From contig RPFO01000256.1 in the NCBI GenBank assembly GCA_009746045.1, positions 194,501-258,500 of the forward strand: DNA of 64,000 bases. Reading direction: 5' to 3'. Below the pieces are notes generated by a model that worked only from the letters and a program-made list of their open reading frames with translations, made no database searches and was not told the DNA's origin. Each line of letters begins with the position of its first letter. Positions within the stretch are counted from its first letter, which is position 1. A program made the position numbers and the translations under genes. Below are positions 1 to 24,440 of this stretch, in pieces. The stretch is from Mesostigma viride. Taxonomy: Eukaryota; Streptophyta; Mesostigmatophyceae; Mesostigmatales; Mesostigmataceae.

Positions 1-171
1 CATGGCTAAATCCCTTAGACACAAGACCCCTTCCCAAGGCAACCACGTCTAGCCTGTGAATCCTGCCTGGCATACACACAGAAAAGATGGCACCCTGCCA
101 AATGAGCGGCAGACAGGTTTACGACTGGGCAAAAGTGGTCAACCACTGCTAAGTGAGCCATGGCAACGCAC

Positions 172-231
172 CTCAAACTCCTCAAACTTGGTCAGCCGTT
201 TCAGGATCTGCTCCATTGGCTTGGAGGACGT
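172..231 (-). CDS. candidate internal exon of an unknown gene running off the left edge
   Basis: A 60-nt open stretch on the minus strand is flanked by a good acceptor (pyrimidine-rich tract ending CTGCAG) and a good donor (GAG|GTGCGT). It would encode about 20 residues, TSSKPMEQILKRLTKFEEFE, a charged, probably helical segment. I do not recognise the protein and see no neighbouring exon inside the window, so this rests only on splice-site quality and an open frame. It could be chance. Confidence 0.3.
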
Positions 232-299
232 CTGCAGTGCAGGGAGGGAGGACATACCAGAAAACCCTTGGTTACTACAGCATTGATTGAATGCCTGGC

Positions 300-2440
300 A
301 TGATGCAAAGCAACAAACGACTTCATTTTATTTGTAAAATTTTATTTGCAAAATTCCTACACAATCAGCAGGCTGCCATTGAATTATAGCCAGCGTGCTG
401 AAATGCACTGTTTTAGCATGTGATGCCCTTAGTACGCTTTCATTGGTTTCCAGTGAAAATTACTCCTTCAATCACATATAATTCGCAAAATACAGGTAAT
501 AATCTTTATGCAAGCTGACGGTGACAACTTGCGATAATCTTGTCGTTATGATGGTCAAGTCCGGTAGCGCATGGGATGAAGTCGTGAACTTGATACAACG
601 AGGTGCATGCTTGGCTGGAGATAAGCATGAGACGCTATGGGCGTGCTGATACTTTGAAAAGAAAAGGTGATAAGAGACGATGCCATGAGCGGTACACGGT
701 GCACTCTTGTAAAAGCCAACTGCAGCATCACCGGTACGTCATGTATGCATCCCGCACACAGGCAGTGGGAATTCAGTGTACCTTCTTTTCCATGGCGCAC
801 ACGCCCAGTATAAATTTCCTTTTAACCGCGTCATTTTGGGGATAGCGTCGGCTGTTATAAAGGTTTCGAAAACGTTTAAACATTTTCGCTGCAAATCAAA
901 CGAATTCCGACTGCGTGCTCCCTTATTGCCAAATCCTCGTCAAATGGACAGAAATTAATGCTGCAAAATTGGAGCCACCAATTCTAGAGACTGACACGCA
1001 CGTTATACCATCCTACGTGGCATGCAGGTTTGACCATTCAGATAACAGCATGCCGAGTTCTATTGCCCACGGAGAAGTGATCACTGCTAATTACGGTCGA
1101 AGGACATGGCTCATGGCTGCCCGTGACGAATGACGACAGTGATTCCGTGGAGCAGCGAGGGACCTCTCGTTTGCCCGAAGTGATTGTGATTCCCTTTGTG
1201 ATGCTGAGGGCAAACGAGTGGGCAAGCGTGTGAGCGAGCAGGTCGAAACTACGTGTGCTGGCGGACGCAACCAGGAATTTTGAGGAAAGTTATTATGGTT
1301 GGTGCCTGTTTCTGAGGTGAAAGGTGCCTAAACTTGGATTCGAAAGTACGGAAAATTTGTACGCATTCATAGCCAACAATTCCGGTCTTGATTCCGGTGC
1401 CTGGTTCCCAGGCTGAGCCAGGCTGCATCAACATATATACTAAAGCTTGTAAAACGCAGCCTTGGCACAATTTTAGCTAACACTCTTTCGAACGGCTTTC
1501 GGCTCCAGCCACTCAGCGGCGCGACTTACAGTCCGCTTGACGAATGAGCTGCGCGAAATTTCGTTGCGACCAATCACGAAAAGGTCAAACCACGGCGTCC
1601 ATATTATCACGGTTTTTGGGCGTTACAGCCAGATGAGCCATTTGGCAGAGGTCCGTATGCCCAGATTGCAGCAGGAGCCAAACTCTGCGATGTCCTGTGT
1701 TCGCGAGCTCCAGATATAACCGTCGCAAACTTTTGGGCTGTTGGACCAAACTTTCTGTTAAGGAAATCCCGTTACAAACGCGCAGGAAGCTCACACGTGG
1801 ATTTTCCTCTGCTCCACCGCCTGTAAGCGATTTTCCCCTGCTGTCTGCGGGGTTGGCGAGGTCACTAATCCCCGCGCGCATCGCGCTCCCGTGCAGGGGT
1901 AGCAGTCAATCTGGAGCTACTGTAGTTGAACTCCGCAAGACGTAGTTCGCGAGCTCCGTCCACTGCGCGGTTGTCCCTTTGTAAAACGATACATATTGTG
2001 CAACTTCACGTGAAATTGGTTGCGTAGACTTCAGGCGCCAAGGCACACTTCATCTCATGAGTAGTCGTGAGGTTCCGGGTTCGGATCATCCTAGGTTTGG
2101 TATTTTCTTCGGGTTTTTTTTCTTTACCCTTTTGCCACCCTCCATGAATCTTGTGGTCGAAACCCTAAGGCTAGCGCGCGCTCCTTGGCGAGGCTAGCGC
2201 CACCTGGCCCTCGGCGGCGGTACGTGGTGTCACGCAATCCCTAGCCGGGGCTCCCTGGCCGGGGACCGGCCACAAAAAGAACGAGCTCCAATGTCGCGGG
2301 CGAAGCCCGCAAAACTTGTATATGTATGTTGTTGTTGCTGTTGTTGCCCATGCACGCCGCACATGGGCACAGAGATTTGGAAACGGCCGAGGGCCAGGAC
2401 ACGGAACAACTGCATATAATTTTGTACATGTTGTCGACTT
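300..2440. other. unassigned region
   Basis: About 2.1 kb with only short ORFs on both strands, none of which I recognise or would call coding. Base composition is mixed, with AT-rich stretches at 320–520 and 840–960. No repeat array, RNA gene or transposon end was recognised. Confidence 0.5.
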
Positions 2441-2449
2441 GTGGTTGAT

Positions 2450-3144
2450 ATTTTTCTAAACCGCGCTGGCACCCCGAGTGGCCGGGCTACACCTGGATCA
2501 AGAACATTACCTTGGCAGTTGATCACCCATTGGTTGACAAACGGGCCACCGACGTCCAGCACCTGCTTATGCATCGGGCCATCGGGGTCAACTCCCAATT
2601 GCACCACCGGTACTCCCACGCGGCGGCGTGCTTATGCAACTTTCCAGATGAAACAATTGAGCACAGATTTCTGGACTGCCAACTCGCAGGGGTTTGGCAA
2701 TGGCTGCTGGGTATATGGGCCAAGTGGATGGCTATTACAGCTCCCCCCACCACCGTCACACTATCTACGGTTATTTTCGGCATCACGGGATTACGGGACG
2801 CGAGCCTCACAGCCAACCAGATGGCATGGATATGGCTACGCACGACGATGCTTCACACCATATGGCAAGTTCGCAACGAGACCGTATTCACGTTACGTGC
2901 CGCGTACACGAGAGGTGCCGTGGTCCGCCGGTTTATCTCCTCTTGGAACCTGGCTATGCGTCGTTACTGGCTCCTGGCGACGGAACAACACAAAGTATGG
3001 GACCCGGGCCCTAACAATGACACCCCCAGCCCCCTGGAAGTCTTCCATGCACTCATGGGCATGAACCAGGTCTTTACACGTATGCCGGATGACGATATAT
3101 CTACAGTACAATGGCTACCTTGGTCGCAGGGCGCGCCTTATTAA
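2450..3144 (+). pseudogene. LINE ORF2 C-terminal remnant (zf-RVT region)
   Basis: An open frame of about 210 codons carries the layout seen after the reverse transcriptase domain in plant-type LINEs. There is a CLC pair, then ET-EHRFLDC and a VW motif (about residues 40–65 from 2,512), which matches the zf-RVT zinc-binding segment (C-x-C ... H ... C). It is followed by a tryptophan-rich helical region with IWQVRNE-like text. No RT domain is upstream, so this is a 5'-truncated copy. The frame stays open to the stop at 3,144, so the insertion may be fairly young or the tail may be under little decay. The next 480 bases up to 3,628 hold nothing I recognise. Confidence 0.6.
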
Positions 3145-3619
3145 TGCGGGCACCCCAATTTAGGCAAAACTAGGCATTTCAGGCTATTTTTGGCATACCT
3201 GGGTCACCTTAACTGTTACATGGAAATAAACTAACACCCATTTCACCGGAAATATTTTTCTAAACCCAATTTTTGGGGGGGACTATCCACCACCGTCACG
3301 ACGCATAAGAGCTACGGATGTGATGTAAGCAACAGCTGGAGATATACTAGACATACTAAGGGCGTTCAGACTCTTAACAGCAAAGATACTGCGTGATAGC
3401 TATCGAACCTGGCCTTCTGAATAGGAATGAAAGGGCGTTGACGGCCCGGCCGAATAAGCCAAACAGAAGCTTACTATAGAGACTCCCGACCATATCAACC
3501 ACGTATCAAAGCGCTCGGCCGAGCATTATCCGCACCGCACAGTCATCTGCGTGACCTGCGGGCAGCCATAATATTGGGCGCGTGCGGAATTCGGCGCCCC
3601 TTGTTCGGTAGCCCGTTAG

Positions 3620-17311
<13,692 letters not shown>

Positions 17312-17929
17312 TAAATCACTTCAATTATTGAAACATTATTACTAAACGCTTGGCAGTCCAAGGCCTCCATCCCTGAGACAAACAGCCTTTATGACTGCGG
17401 GGAGGCCGCTTGTCGCGGTTCTGTGCTTGTGCAGCGCAAGCGCCTAGGGAGTGCAGCTCACGAGTCAGTGATCGTGCGATGAGCCTTGAGCAGGCTGCAT
17501 CCTTGAGGGTGCCCTCGGAGGGTTGGATGTAAGATATTTCCCGTCCCCCCTGCACGTAGCGATATCAATGTGAGTAGAGAGAGCTACACACGTGGCGTTT
17601 TAGGGAAGGCCTGCATGTCGGCATGGATTCAGCTCACCGTGTCCAGAGCCATCTCGCCAAAACAGCGATTTTGGGAACTCTTCTAGCAACATCTTGAATA
17701 ATTGTCATGTTCAGGTCCTGTGGCTGTAGTCAGTAGGGTTTAGGCAACTATCATAAGCAATCATTAATTAATAAGCATGTGACTGTGTCACGTGAGCATA
17801 ATCCTGAAGGAAATTTTTATGGAAGTGGAATGTCTACCTAGCCTCTAGTTGCCGGACTCCGGGCGCTACGGCCCGAATTAATCGCTACATATCGGTACCA
17901 ATTGAGTGCCTGCAAAACACCGCAGGCCT
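17312..17929. other. downstream flank of the synthetase gene
   Basis: No coding sequence recognised. A TGTAA, the green-algal polyadenylation-type signal, occurs about 215 nt after the stop (near 17,527), but this is weak evidence. At about 17,763–17,800 a short ATTAATTAATAAGCATGTGAC / GTCACGTGAGC segment is a decayed member of the hairpin plus TTAA-tail repeat family described below. Confidence 0.4.
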
Positions 17930-18540
17930 CACCGCCCAGGCGGTGAAGGACAGTGAAGGACATTGCCGCCAAGCCAGCCCCTGCTGGCCCAGCAGGTGAT
18001 GCTCCTCCCCCCTGGACCTGGGCCCCCATGCTGCTGAACCACACCACCTCCGCCATCGCTGCCCAGCTCAAGCAACAGACGCTTGACCTCCGTGAGGAGG
18101 CCGAGCTCAACAAGCACAGCCATAACGTCGTCGTCAAGTACTTTGACCTGCTGGAGGGTGAGAGCTCCGAGAAGCTTGCACAGGCGTTTGAGGACAAAAT
18201 CCTTGCCCCTATGGCCCTCATAGGCGAGCTCCGGCTGGAGGTCCTCCGCCTTGCCCGTTCGCGGGGTAAGGCAGGAACGCCCCCGATGCTGCTCACCTTT
18301 GAGTATACCTGGCGGACAAGCTTTTGTTCCTCAAGCGCCGCTTGCAAGCGGCTCGTGAGGACTCCCTATACGCTGGACGACGACTTGGCCCTGGCGTAAC
18401 AACGGCGACGGGAGCTATGGCCGACCTACCTCCAGCTCCGGCAGACAGCTAGCAGGGAAGAAGCCGGTATACTGGAGGGGGGCGGTCATCTACGTCGACC
18501 ACAAGCCCTGGCAGGCGACTAGACCCCCGCCGCCCCGGCC
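17930..18540 (+). pseudogene. LINE ORF1-like fragment (L1-type ORF1p relative), broken
   Basis: The reading frame, with stops and shifts, aligns with the better-kept copy at 51.7–52.3 kb. Shared blocks are IAAQLKQQ-LDLRE, LARSRGKAG (an RRM-like loop), YTLDDDLALA, RRRELWPTYLQLRQ, and an RGAVI-VDHKPWQA end in another frame. This pattern (coiled coil, RRM-like part, C-terminal domain with DDDLT and a tail VD) is what L1-type ORF1 nucleic-acid-binding proteins show. The frame breaks at about 18,300–18,330 and 18,400. Confidence 0.6.
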
Positions 18541-18597
18541 AGTGAACACAGCAAGTAGCCCTTAGCATATAGTGAATATCTTCCATTCTCAGGCAGG

Positions 18598-18745
18598 TAT
18601 CAACCCCGGGACGATAGTCCCGTATTTAGAGGAGACGATCTTTCCCAACGTGCCTTGCTGATAGGCTTGGCACGTTACACCATCCCCTCCCACTCGACTG
18701 TACTGAGGACTTCTGCTCACGTAACGCTGTTACGTAATTGGGTTG
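18598..18745 (+). repeat. cluster of three hairpins in the ORF1-element 3' flank
   Basis: Perfect short stems: CGGGAC-GATA-GTCCCG (about 18,608), ACGTGCC...GGCACGT (about 18,648–18,675) and ACGTAAC-GCT-GTTACGT (about 18,719–18,735). The last matches the position and shape of the TCACGTGAC-GCA-GTCACGTG hairpin found next to TTAA tails elsewhere, so this is probably the 3' end of a retroelement. Confidence 0.5.
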
Positions 18746-18799
18746 CAAACTGGGCGGTCACCTTGCCGGTTTGGGGGTCGCAAAGTGATTTTGACCACT

Positions 18800-19365
18800 A
18801 CGGTACTACTTATTTAGTAGTATATAATTAGTGAGAATCATTGCATTGCCGGATAAATTACGGAGATGACTATCGACATGCAAAAGCAGGAAAGCCAGGA
18901 AAAGAGGAAGGACCATAAAGAAAAGAATCATGCCATGGCAGGCAAGGAGCAAGCCAACACTATCATACAACTACAGCTACATGCAGCAACATCGCTGCCG
19001 GCCCACCGTGCATGCAGGCCTGGATAGGATCTAGATCGCATGGGCTGCGACAAAGTCGGCCCAGATGCGCAGAATAACACATCAGCCATGAGCCACGGTA
19101 CGGGTGAGGGCTAGAGACAGGCGCTGCCGCCAATACGAGGACCACATCCGGCCGGGCAGACCACGGGGCAGTCTGACCCTCGAGGTCAAGGCGGTCTTCA
19201 CGCCGCTGGCCCCGCACTCGTGAAAAAACTCCGCTGTATTGGGGCCCATCCATGGCCCCGCACTACTCAAGGACAAAGGGGATGACCCGGTGGGGCCCCA
19301 CATTGCCGTAGGAGGCAAACTTGTCGCGCTCATCCACATCGGCAGCGGCGCCGGCATCCACAGCC
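18800..19365 (-). pseudogene. 3' end of an RT–endonuclease retrotransposon, copy C
   Basis: Minus-strand text matches the C-terminal end of the elements at 20.2–22.8 kb and 23.4–23.95 kb: VG-HRVIPFVLEEFGA-like, then REDRLDLEGQ and WSAR...YWRQRLSLALTR. Several frame breaks are present (for example, segments read in two frames between 19,357 and 18,963). The 3' flank around 18,830–18,900 shares the TAATTTAT...TCTCA end with the other copies. Confidence 0.6.
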
Positions 19366-19407
19366 GCCCGGAGGATGTGGCGACCGGAGAGCGGCCGGAG
19401 ACATACT

Positions 19408-19665
19408 TATTTAATTAATTAATTAATAAGCACGTGACTGCGTCACGTGGGTGCCAACACAGAGTAAAGGAACCTTCAACCCTATATACACAGCGAGAAG
19501 GAGGGAGGGCGCCCTAGCTTCTCTCACTGCCGCAGGTGGGCAGGCCACAGAGCGCTCTTTCCACGGCATGGTGCCGGGGCGCAACACTGTGGGTGCAATA
19601 CAACCAGTGCAATACCATAGGTAGGCTGACGCATAGCTTATGCTACAAATGTGAGGTGGGCTCAA
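19408..19665 (-). repeat. short retroelement copy 1: hairpin plus (TTAA)n tail
   Basis: Minus-strand element of about 230 bp. It ends in a long hairpin CACGTGAC-GCA-GTCACGTG (19,431–19,449) followed by (TTAA)n at 19,408–19,430. It is nearly identical to 19,921–20,165 and related to 41,488–41,650. The conserved segment includes the strings TATATAGGGTTGAAGG and GAGAGAAGCTAGGGCGCCC. No coding capacity is apparent. It is either a SINE-like element or the extreme 3' end of a LINE. Confidence 0.7.
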
Positions 19666-19689
19666 GACGTCGGCTAATCAAGGCGCAAG

Positions 19690-19918
19690 CTGACATACTT
19701 ATTTACAAACTACTATTCATTGAGAATGAGAAATTGACGGAAGTGAGAGGGGCATGCAACACAAGGAAATATATAAGCCCTGAAAAGAAGAACCCTAAAG
19801 ACAATATATGATTAGTCTTCATATATGATCGGCGGGGCGACTGCACTCTTTGAGGCTGCCGCCGACTTGGCCGGGGGGTACCTGGCCCCAGCGGCGAGCC
19901 CTTGGCTGGCTGGGGCAC
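19690..19918 (-). repeat. 3' UTR fragment of the RT–endonuclease element, copy D
   Basis: On the minus strand the order is GGGTTCTTC..., a TTTCCTTGTGTTGCATGCC block, then TTTCTCATTCTCAATGAAT. The same order and wording occur on the plus strand at 22,690–22,770, after the endonuclease region of copy A. No protein remains. Confidence 0.55.
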
Positions 19919-19920
19919 GC

Positions 19921-20165
19921 CTCATTAATTAATTAATTAATTAATTAATTAATAAGCACGTGACTGCGTCACGTGGGTGCCAATACAGAGTAAAGGAACC
20001 TTCAACCCTATATACACAGTGAGAAGGAGGGAGGGCGCCCTAGCTTCTCTCACTGCCGCAGGTGGGCAGGCCACAGAGCGCTCTCTCCACGGCATGGTGC
20101 CGGGGCGCAACACTGTGGGTGCAATACAACCAGTGCAATACCATAGGTAGGCTGACGCATAGCCC
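19921..20165 (-). repeat. short retroelement copy 2: hairpin plus (TTAA)n tail
   Basis: Almost identical to 19,431–19,645, including the hairpin at 19,961–19,979, and with a longer (TTAA)n at 19,923–19,952. The tail length differs while the body is nearly unchanged, as expected of independent insertions or recent duplication. Confidence 0.75.
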
Positions 20166-20169
20166 TCCT

Positions 20170-22800
20170 GAAAGACAATGTCCGGCCCCCCGCCTGCTGA
20201 CCGCGTGCGTCCCATTGCTTGCGGCGAGGTCCTACGCAAGCTGGTGAGTAGTAAGGTCATTTGTCGCCAAAATTAAGGCCCCCGAGTTTCGCGCCGGCTA
20301 CTTGAATCTGCCCCATTGAACCGGAGTGATACTGAGGAGTCCATCGCGGCCCAGCTTGGCGTCGCCACCAAAGGGGGCAGCGACATCATCGTGCACACAG
20401 TTCAGGCCTAGTACCTAGAGACACATCTGACCCATGTGGCGCTGAACTTAGGTGGATATTTGCCGCAATGCGTTCAATGCTGTCACCAAGGCTAGCACTT
20501 CTTTGAGGCCGCGTCGTCGAGGCGTTCGATTCCCTGACCTTCTTGCGTGGACAGCAGCCTGGTATACAGCGAACCCACTCCGCAAATCTCCTTCCTCATG
20601 GAGGATGGGACGTTCGCCGACGTCGCTTCTCGCACGGGAATTACCCGGCTAGCTGAAGGCGACCCTCTCGACCCCGGCCTTTTACCTGTCCGCCCCGATG
20701 CACAAGGCTCTCCGCAAGGTGTCCATGATGCGCACCCGGATGTCGTGCTCCTCGCCTATATGGACGATATCCATGCCCTTGGCCCGCCCGACACTGTGGT
20801 TGCAGCCCTGGGTGCCCTTGAAGTGGCCATGGCGGCCATCAACCTTCGGCTCACCCTCATCCCCAAGTGTGCAGTCTTTTCGCCCCAGGGGGACTGCTCT
20901 GGCTTCCCCGCGGCTATCCCGGGGGCCTTGGCGCGGGCGCGTGGTTTCTCGTGCATGCCTGGGCGTCCCTGTGGGTGACCCTGACTACGTCGAATTAGAG
21001 GAGCTCCGGGCCACCGTGGAACAGCGCACCCATGTCCTCGAGACTAATTGGGCGTGCCTCAAGGACCCCCGGCCAGACCAAAGGGCTCCTCCTGTGGTTT
21101 TGCGCCCACCCGCGGGTGGTTCACTGGCTCCGTGGCGCTCTCCCCCAAGTGCTTGGTGCGGCCAGCTTGCTGCCAGGGAGGGCCACGACGAGTGCATTCA
21201 GGCCGCCTTGCATGCAGGTGCTCCTCCCCGGCCCTAGCCTGCCAGCTCACTCCATGCGCTTGGCCACCCTGAGTCCCCTGCCGCATGGGCGGGGGTGGGC
21301 TCGATCACCCGCGCACCGCCCGCCTCGCCCCCGCCGCCTTTTTTGGTGGCTCCAGATGTTGCTCAGGCCTCAGGCGGAGATCCGCGGCCGGCCGGTTGGT
21401 CCCCAGCGCCGTCAGCGCCATTCCCGACTTGGTCACCCCATCCCCCTTCCCCTTTGTGCAGGCTGTGCAGGATTCTTACCTCGGGATCCATGCAGCAGGC
21501 CTGCGACCTCGTCCGCCCCGCCCGCACTGAGGCCGTCCACCGTCGCCTGCCCCGGGCCGGCACGCCCGGCGTGTCCACTGTCGTCAGTCCTAGTGTCTTC
21601 CCTGCCTGCGTTCATGAAAAACAACAAAAGACCTACGCGGGTATACTACACTGTGCCGACTGGATGGGTCTGCACGCGAGCTTGAACGATCAGGGGAAGG
21701 CTTGGCTTCACTCGGTTTCCCTAAGTGAGGGGAGCAGTGGGGGCCGCATTCCTGCGCGCGCCCTCCCCATGAGCCCTTTGTTCACGCGGGTTCCGGCCCT
21801 TTACGCCAATGATCGCTCTCCGCCACCAGCTGTTTGCCCCGCAACCTCTCACCACGGCGGGTGCGTCGGCCTGCGGCAGCGCTGCGGGCTTGCTCTCGAT
21901 TCTACTGGGACGCACTACATTGCCGGCGTGCATCCATGGTGGCCAGCAGAACCACTGGTTCCTCTATCTCCATACCGCTCTCCTCCGGGTGGTGTGAGCC
22001 ATGGTTCGGATCGATCGGTCTTTCCCCACTCCACCATATATCAAGTGCGAGGACGCGGATGGGGCCACCCTCTACTCACCCAACCACCGCCGGCCCCGGA
22101 CATTACCGTGCTTGACAGGACCGTAGTCTACAATGGGCAGGGTTAATTGCCGACTTGCTCATCGATGTCTCCGTGGCTCGGCCGCTCTCCGGTCGCCACA
22201 TCCTGAGCCGGGCGGCTGTGGATGCCGGCGCTGCTGCCGCTGTGGCTGAGAGCGACAATTTTGTCTCCTAGGCGGCAATGTGGGGCCCCACCGGGTCATC
22301 CCAGGGCTTTGTCCTTGAGGAGTTCGGGGCGCCATGGGCCCCATGGCCAAGACGGCGAAGTTGTGAGTCCACAAGTGCTGCCAGCGCCGTGAAGATCGCC
22401 TCGACCTCGAGGGTCAGACCGCACCGTGGTCTGCGCGCACGTGATCCTCGTATTGGCGGCAGAGCCTGTCACTCGCCGGCCCTCACTAGCTCGCACCGTG
22501 GCTGATGTGTTATTTCGCCGCACCCGGGCCGACTTTGTCGCGATCCATGCGGTCTAGATCCCTCCCAGGCCTGCATGGTGGGCCGGCAGCGATGTTGCTG
22601 CATGTCGTAGTTTTGTGATGTAGTTAGTTGTACCTTGTGCAGCTGGCGTAATCCTTGGATGTCCGTGTCAGATTACCATTGATTTCTTCAGGGTTCTTCT
22701 TCATTTCGGGTTTTTCCTTATGTTACATGCCATTCTCACCTACGTAATTTATCATTCTCAATGAATATATGATCATTAAATTAAAATTAACTGATTATAA
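20170..22800 (+). mobile_element. decayed non-LTR retrotransposon with RT and restriction-like endonuclease, copy A
   Basis: A single retroelement protein can be followed through many frame shifts. There is an RT region with an LLAYMDDIHALGPP active-site block (about 20,745–20,800) and conserved text after it (GDCSGFPAAIPG, then CAHPRVVHWLRG in another frame). A middle region follows (ADWMGLHASLNDQGKAWLHS, about 21,650–21,720). Near the end, PD-IVLD... followed by LLIDVSVARPL (about 22,085–22,190) has the PD...D spacing of restriction-like endonucleases in RLE-bearing non-LTR elements. After it come FVLEEFGA, the CC-type cluster and LALTR. Stops and shifts at least every few hundred bases mean it is dead. 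The 3' UTR reaches about 22,790. Exact clade not decided. Confidence 0.7.
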
Positions 22801-23443
22801 CATGCCGCCGTGGGGAGGTCATGTAGCACATATTTCATGATGGATGGGGTGGAGGAAGCCGCGTGATCGAACTATCCTAACTCTATCTAGAAAATCCTAA
22901 CTACACTACTCATCAAAACGCCTCCTCCGCTTGGGGGGAGGTGGCTTGCCCACAGGGTCGGGCGTGTGCGCCTTGACAATCTTCTTCCACCGCGTCTTGT
23001 CCTGCATGGCAGTCCAAAGACGGGAGAGAGAGTGGATGCGGTGCTCAAACTGGGCTGGGACCACTAGGTCGTCCAGCAACATCTGAACGTAGTTGGTGAC
23101 AGGTTTCCCTACCCTTTTGGGAATGTCCGCTGGGCCAGGCCAGGTCAGAATGTGCCGCCCTGGCTGTCCAAGCCGCTGGGGGCCGGCCAGACCAAGGGTG
23201 GTGTCGACCTGGCTGGTGCGGGCAAGGTGTCCTACAAATGCTATCCTACGCTGCCTAATCTCGTCCGAAACACGAGGCTGATGCCATGATACAAAGACTC
23301 ATATATATTTTAAAAATATAATTACTTACAGCAGAGTGAAATCACTGAAACCAAAGCAAACGCCCAGCTATAAACCTATATACAGAGCCATGTCAAAGCT
23401 CTATACTACGATAAGACCAATGGAAACGCCTAACGGGAGGAAC
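22801..23443 (-). other. 3' flank of retrotransposon copy B, no gene
   Basis: Minus-strand downstream sequence of the endonuclease fragment at 23,444–23,953. It holds short open stretches only (for example around 22,920–23,280) and an AT-rich patch at 23,290–23,340. Nothing recognisable beyond probable retroelement UTR. Confidence 0.35.
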
Positions 23444-23953
23444 CTAATAGCCCTGCTGCACCGCAAAATCAGCCCGCGTACGGCGGAGCATGATGTCAGC
23501 CATGGCCCGAGTCAGCGCCACCGACAGGCGCTGACGCCAATATGACGTCCAGGTCCGCGCCGACCATGGGGCCCGCTGGCCCTCCAGGTCCAGCCGGTCC
23601 TCCCGGAGCCGGCAACACTCCTTGAAGAAGGCGGAGGTCAGGGGCCCCATGGCCCCAAACTCCTCCAGGACAAAGGGCACCACACGATGGTGCCCGACGT
23701 CGCCGTAGGCCAGGAGCTTGGCCCGCTCCGCCCGGTCCGCCGTGTAACCTGCCGTGAGGGAGGCCCCAGCCACGTGGCTAAGAGCCAAGGGCCGCGCCAC
23801 CGAAACGTCAATAAGCAGATGCCGGCCACCCCCCTCAAAGTCCAGCACCACGATGTCAGGCCGGTGGTTGGGGGAATAGAAGGCAGCGCCATCCGCATCC
23901 TCGGACCGGATGTTCGCGTGGGGGAAAACCGACCGAATCATGGCGAGCACCAC
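23444..23953 (-). pseudogene. restriction-like endonuclease C-terminus of retrotransposon, copy B
   Basis: An intact 169-codon frame, the best-kept version of this domain in the window. It carries NHRPDIVVLDFEGGGRHLLIDVSVARPL-type text (PD then D after about 14 residues). FVLEEFGAMGPL and a REDRLDLEG block follow, and it ends at LRRTRADFAVQQGY and a stop. The RT part is missing, so the copy is 5'-truncated at about 23,960. Lack of stops suggests a younger insertion than copies A and C. Confidence 0.65.
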
Positions 23954-24217
23954 CGTCAGGAGGACAGACTCATATATATGATCATGTACACCTTTATTCT
24001 ACTAGAGTTTAGATGAAGTGAGACAACAATGCCTGGTGGACGCATAATATATGTGGCTAGAGTTTAGATATATAGGGATCGTGAAGCTGTATAGGGACAC
24101 GTGTGTAGTACTCCTACACACACAGATCTCGAATGATTTATCTAGTACCGCATCCGAAAGGCTTGCATCACTCCCCGGAAAGGAGAACTTTTGCGGATGA
24201 CTGTAGGTGTCAGTTGG

Positions 24218-24300
24218 CGATGCCTTAGGATCAGGAGACGTCCGTCCTATAGTCAGCAAAAGTTGGTGCGAGAGGTCCCCAGTTCGATTCCGGCCTGGAT
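24218..24300 (+). repeat. tRNA-like segment, possible tRNA-derived SINE (second copy)
   Basis: GCGATGCCTTAGGATCAGGAG, then AGAGGTCCCCAGTTCGATTCC. It parallels 9,848–9,940 over about 75 bp. The B-box-like GGTCCCCAGTTCGATTCC is close to a genuine T-arm, but the acceptor stem does not pair. Confidence 0.4.
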
Positions 24301-24440
24301 TCATTTGCAGATCGCGTTTTCCGCGGACCGGCACTGAACGCAAATGGTTTTCACCTTTGCGGCGTGCCAAATCAGAATAGGGATCGACCCCGTCAGGTCA
24401 TCTAGTCGCTCTTAGCATCAGCCATGCAGCCATGATTTAA

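Noticed and set aside
2041-2100. Another tRNA-like B box (GGTTCCGGGTTCGGATCATCC)
   Set aside because: No supporting A box or stem structure, and no clear alignment to the two SINE-like segments.
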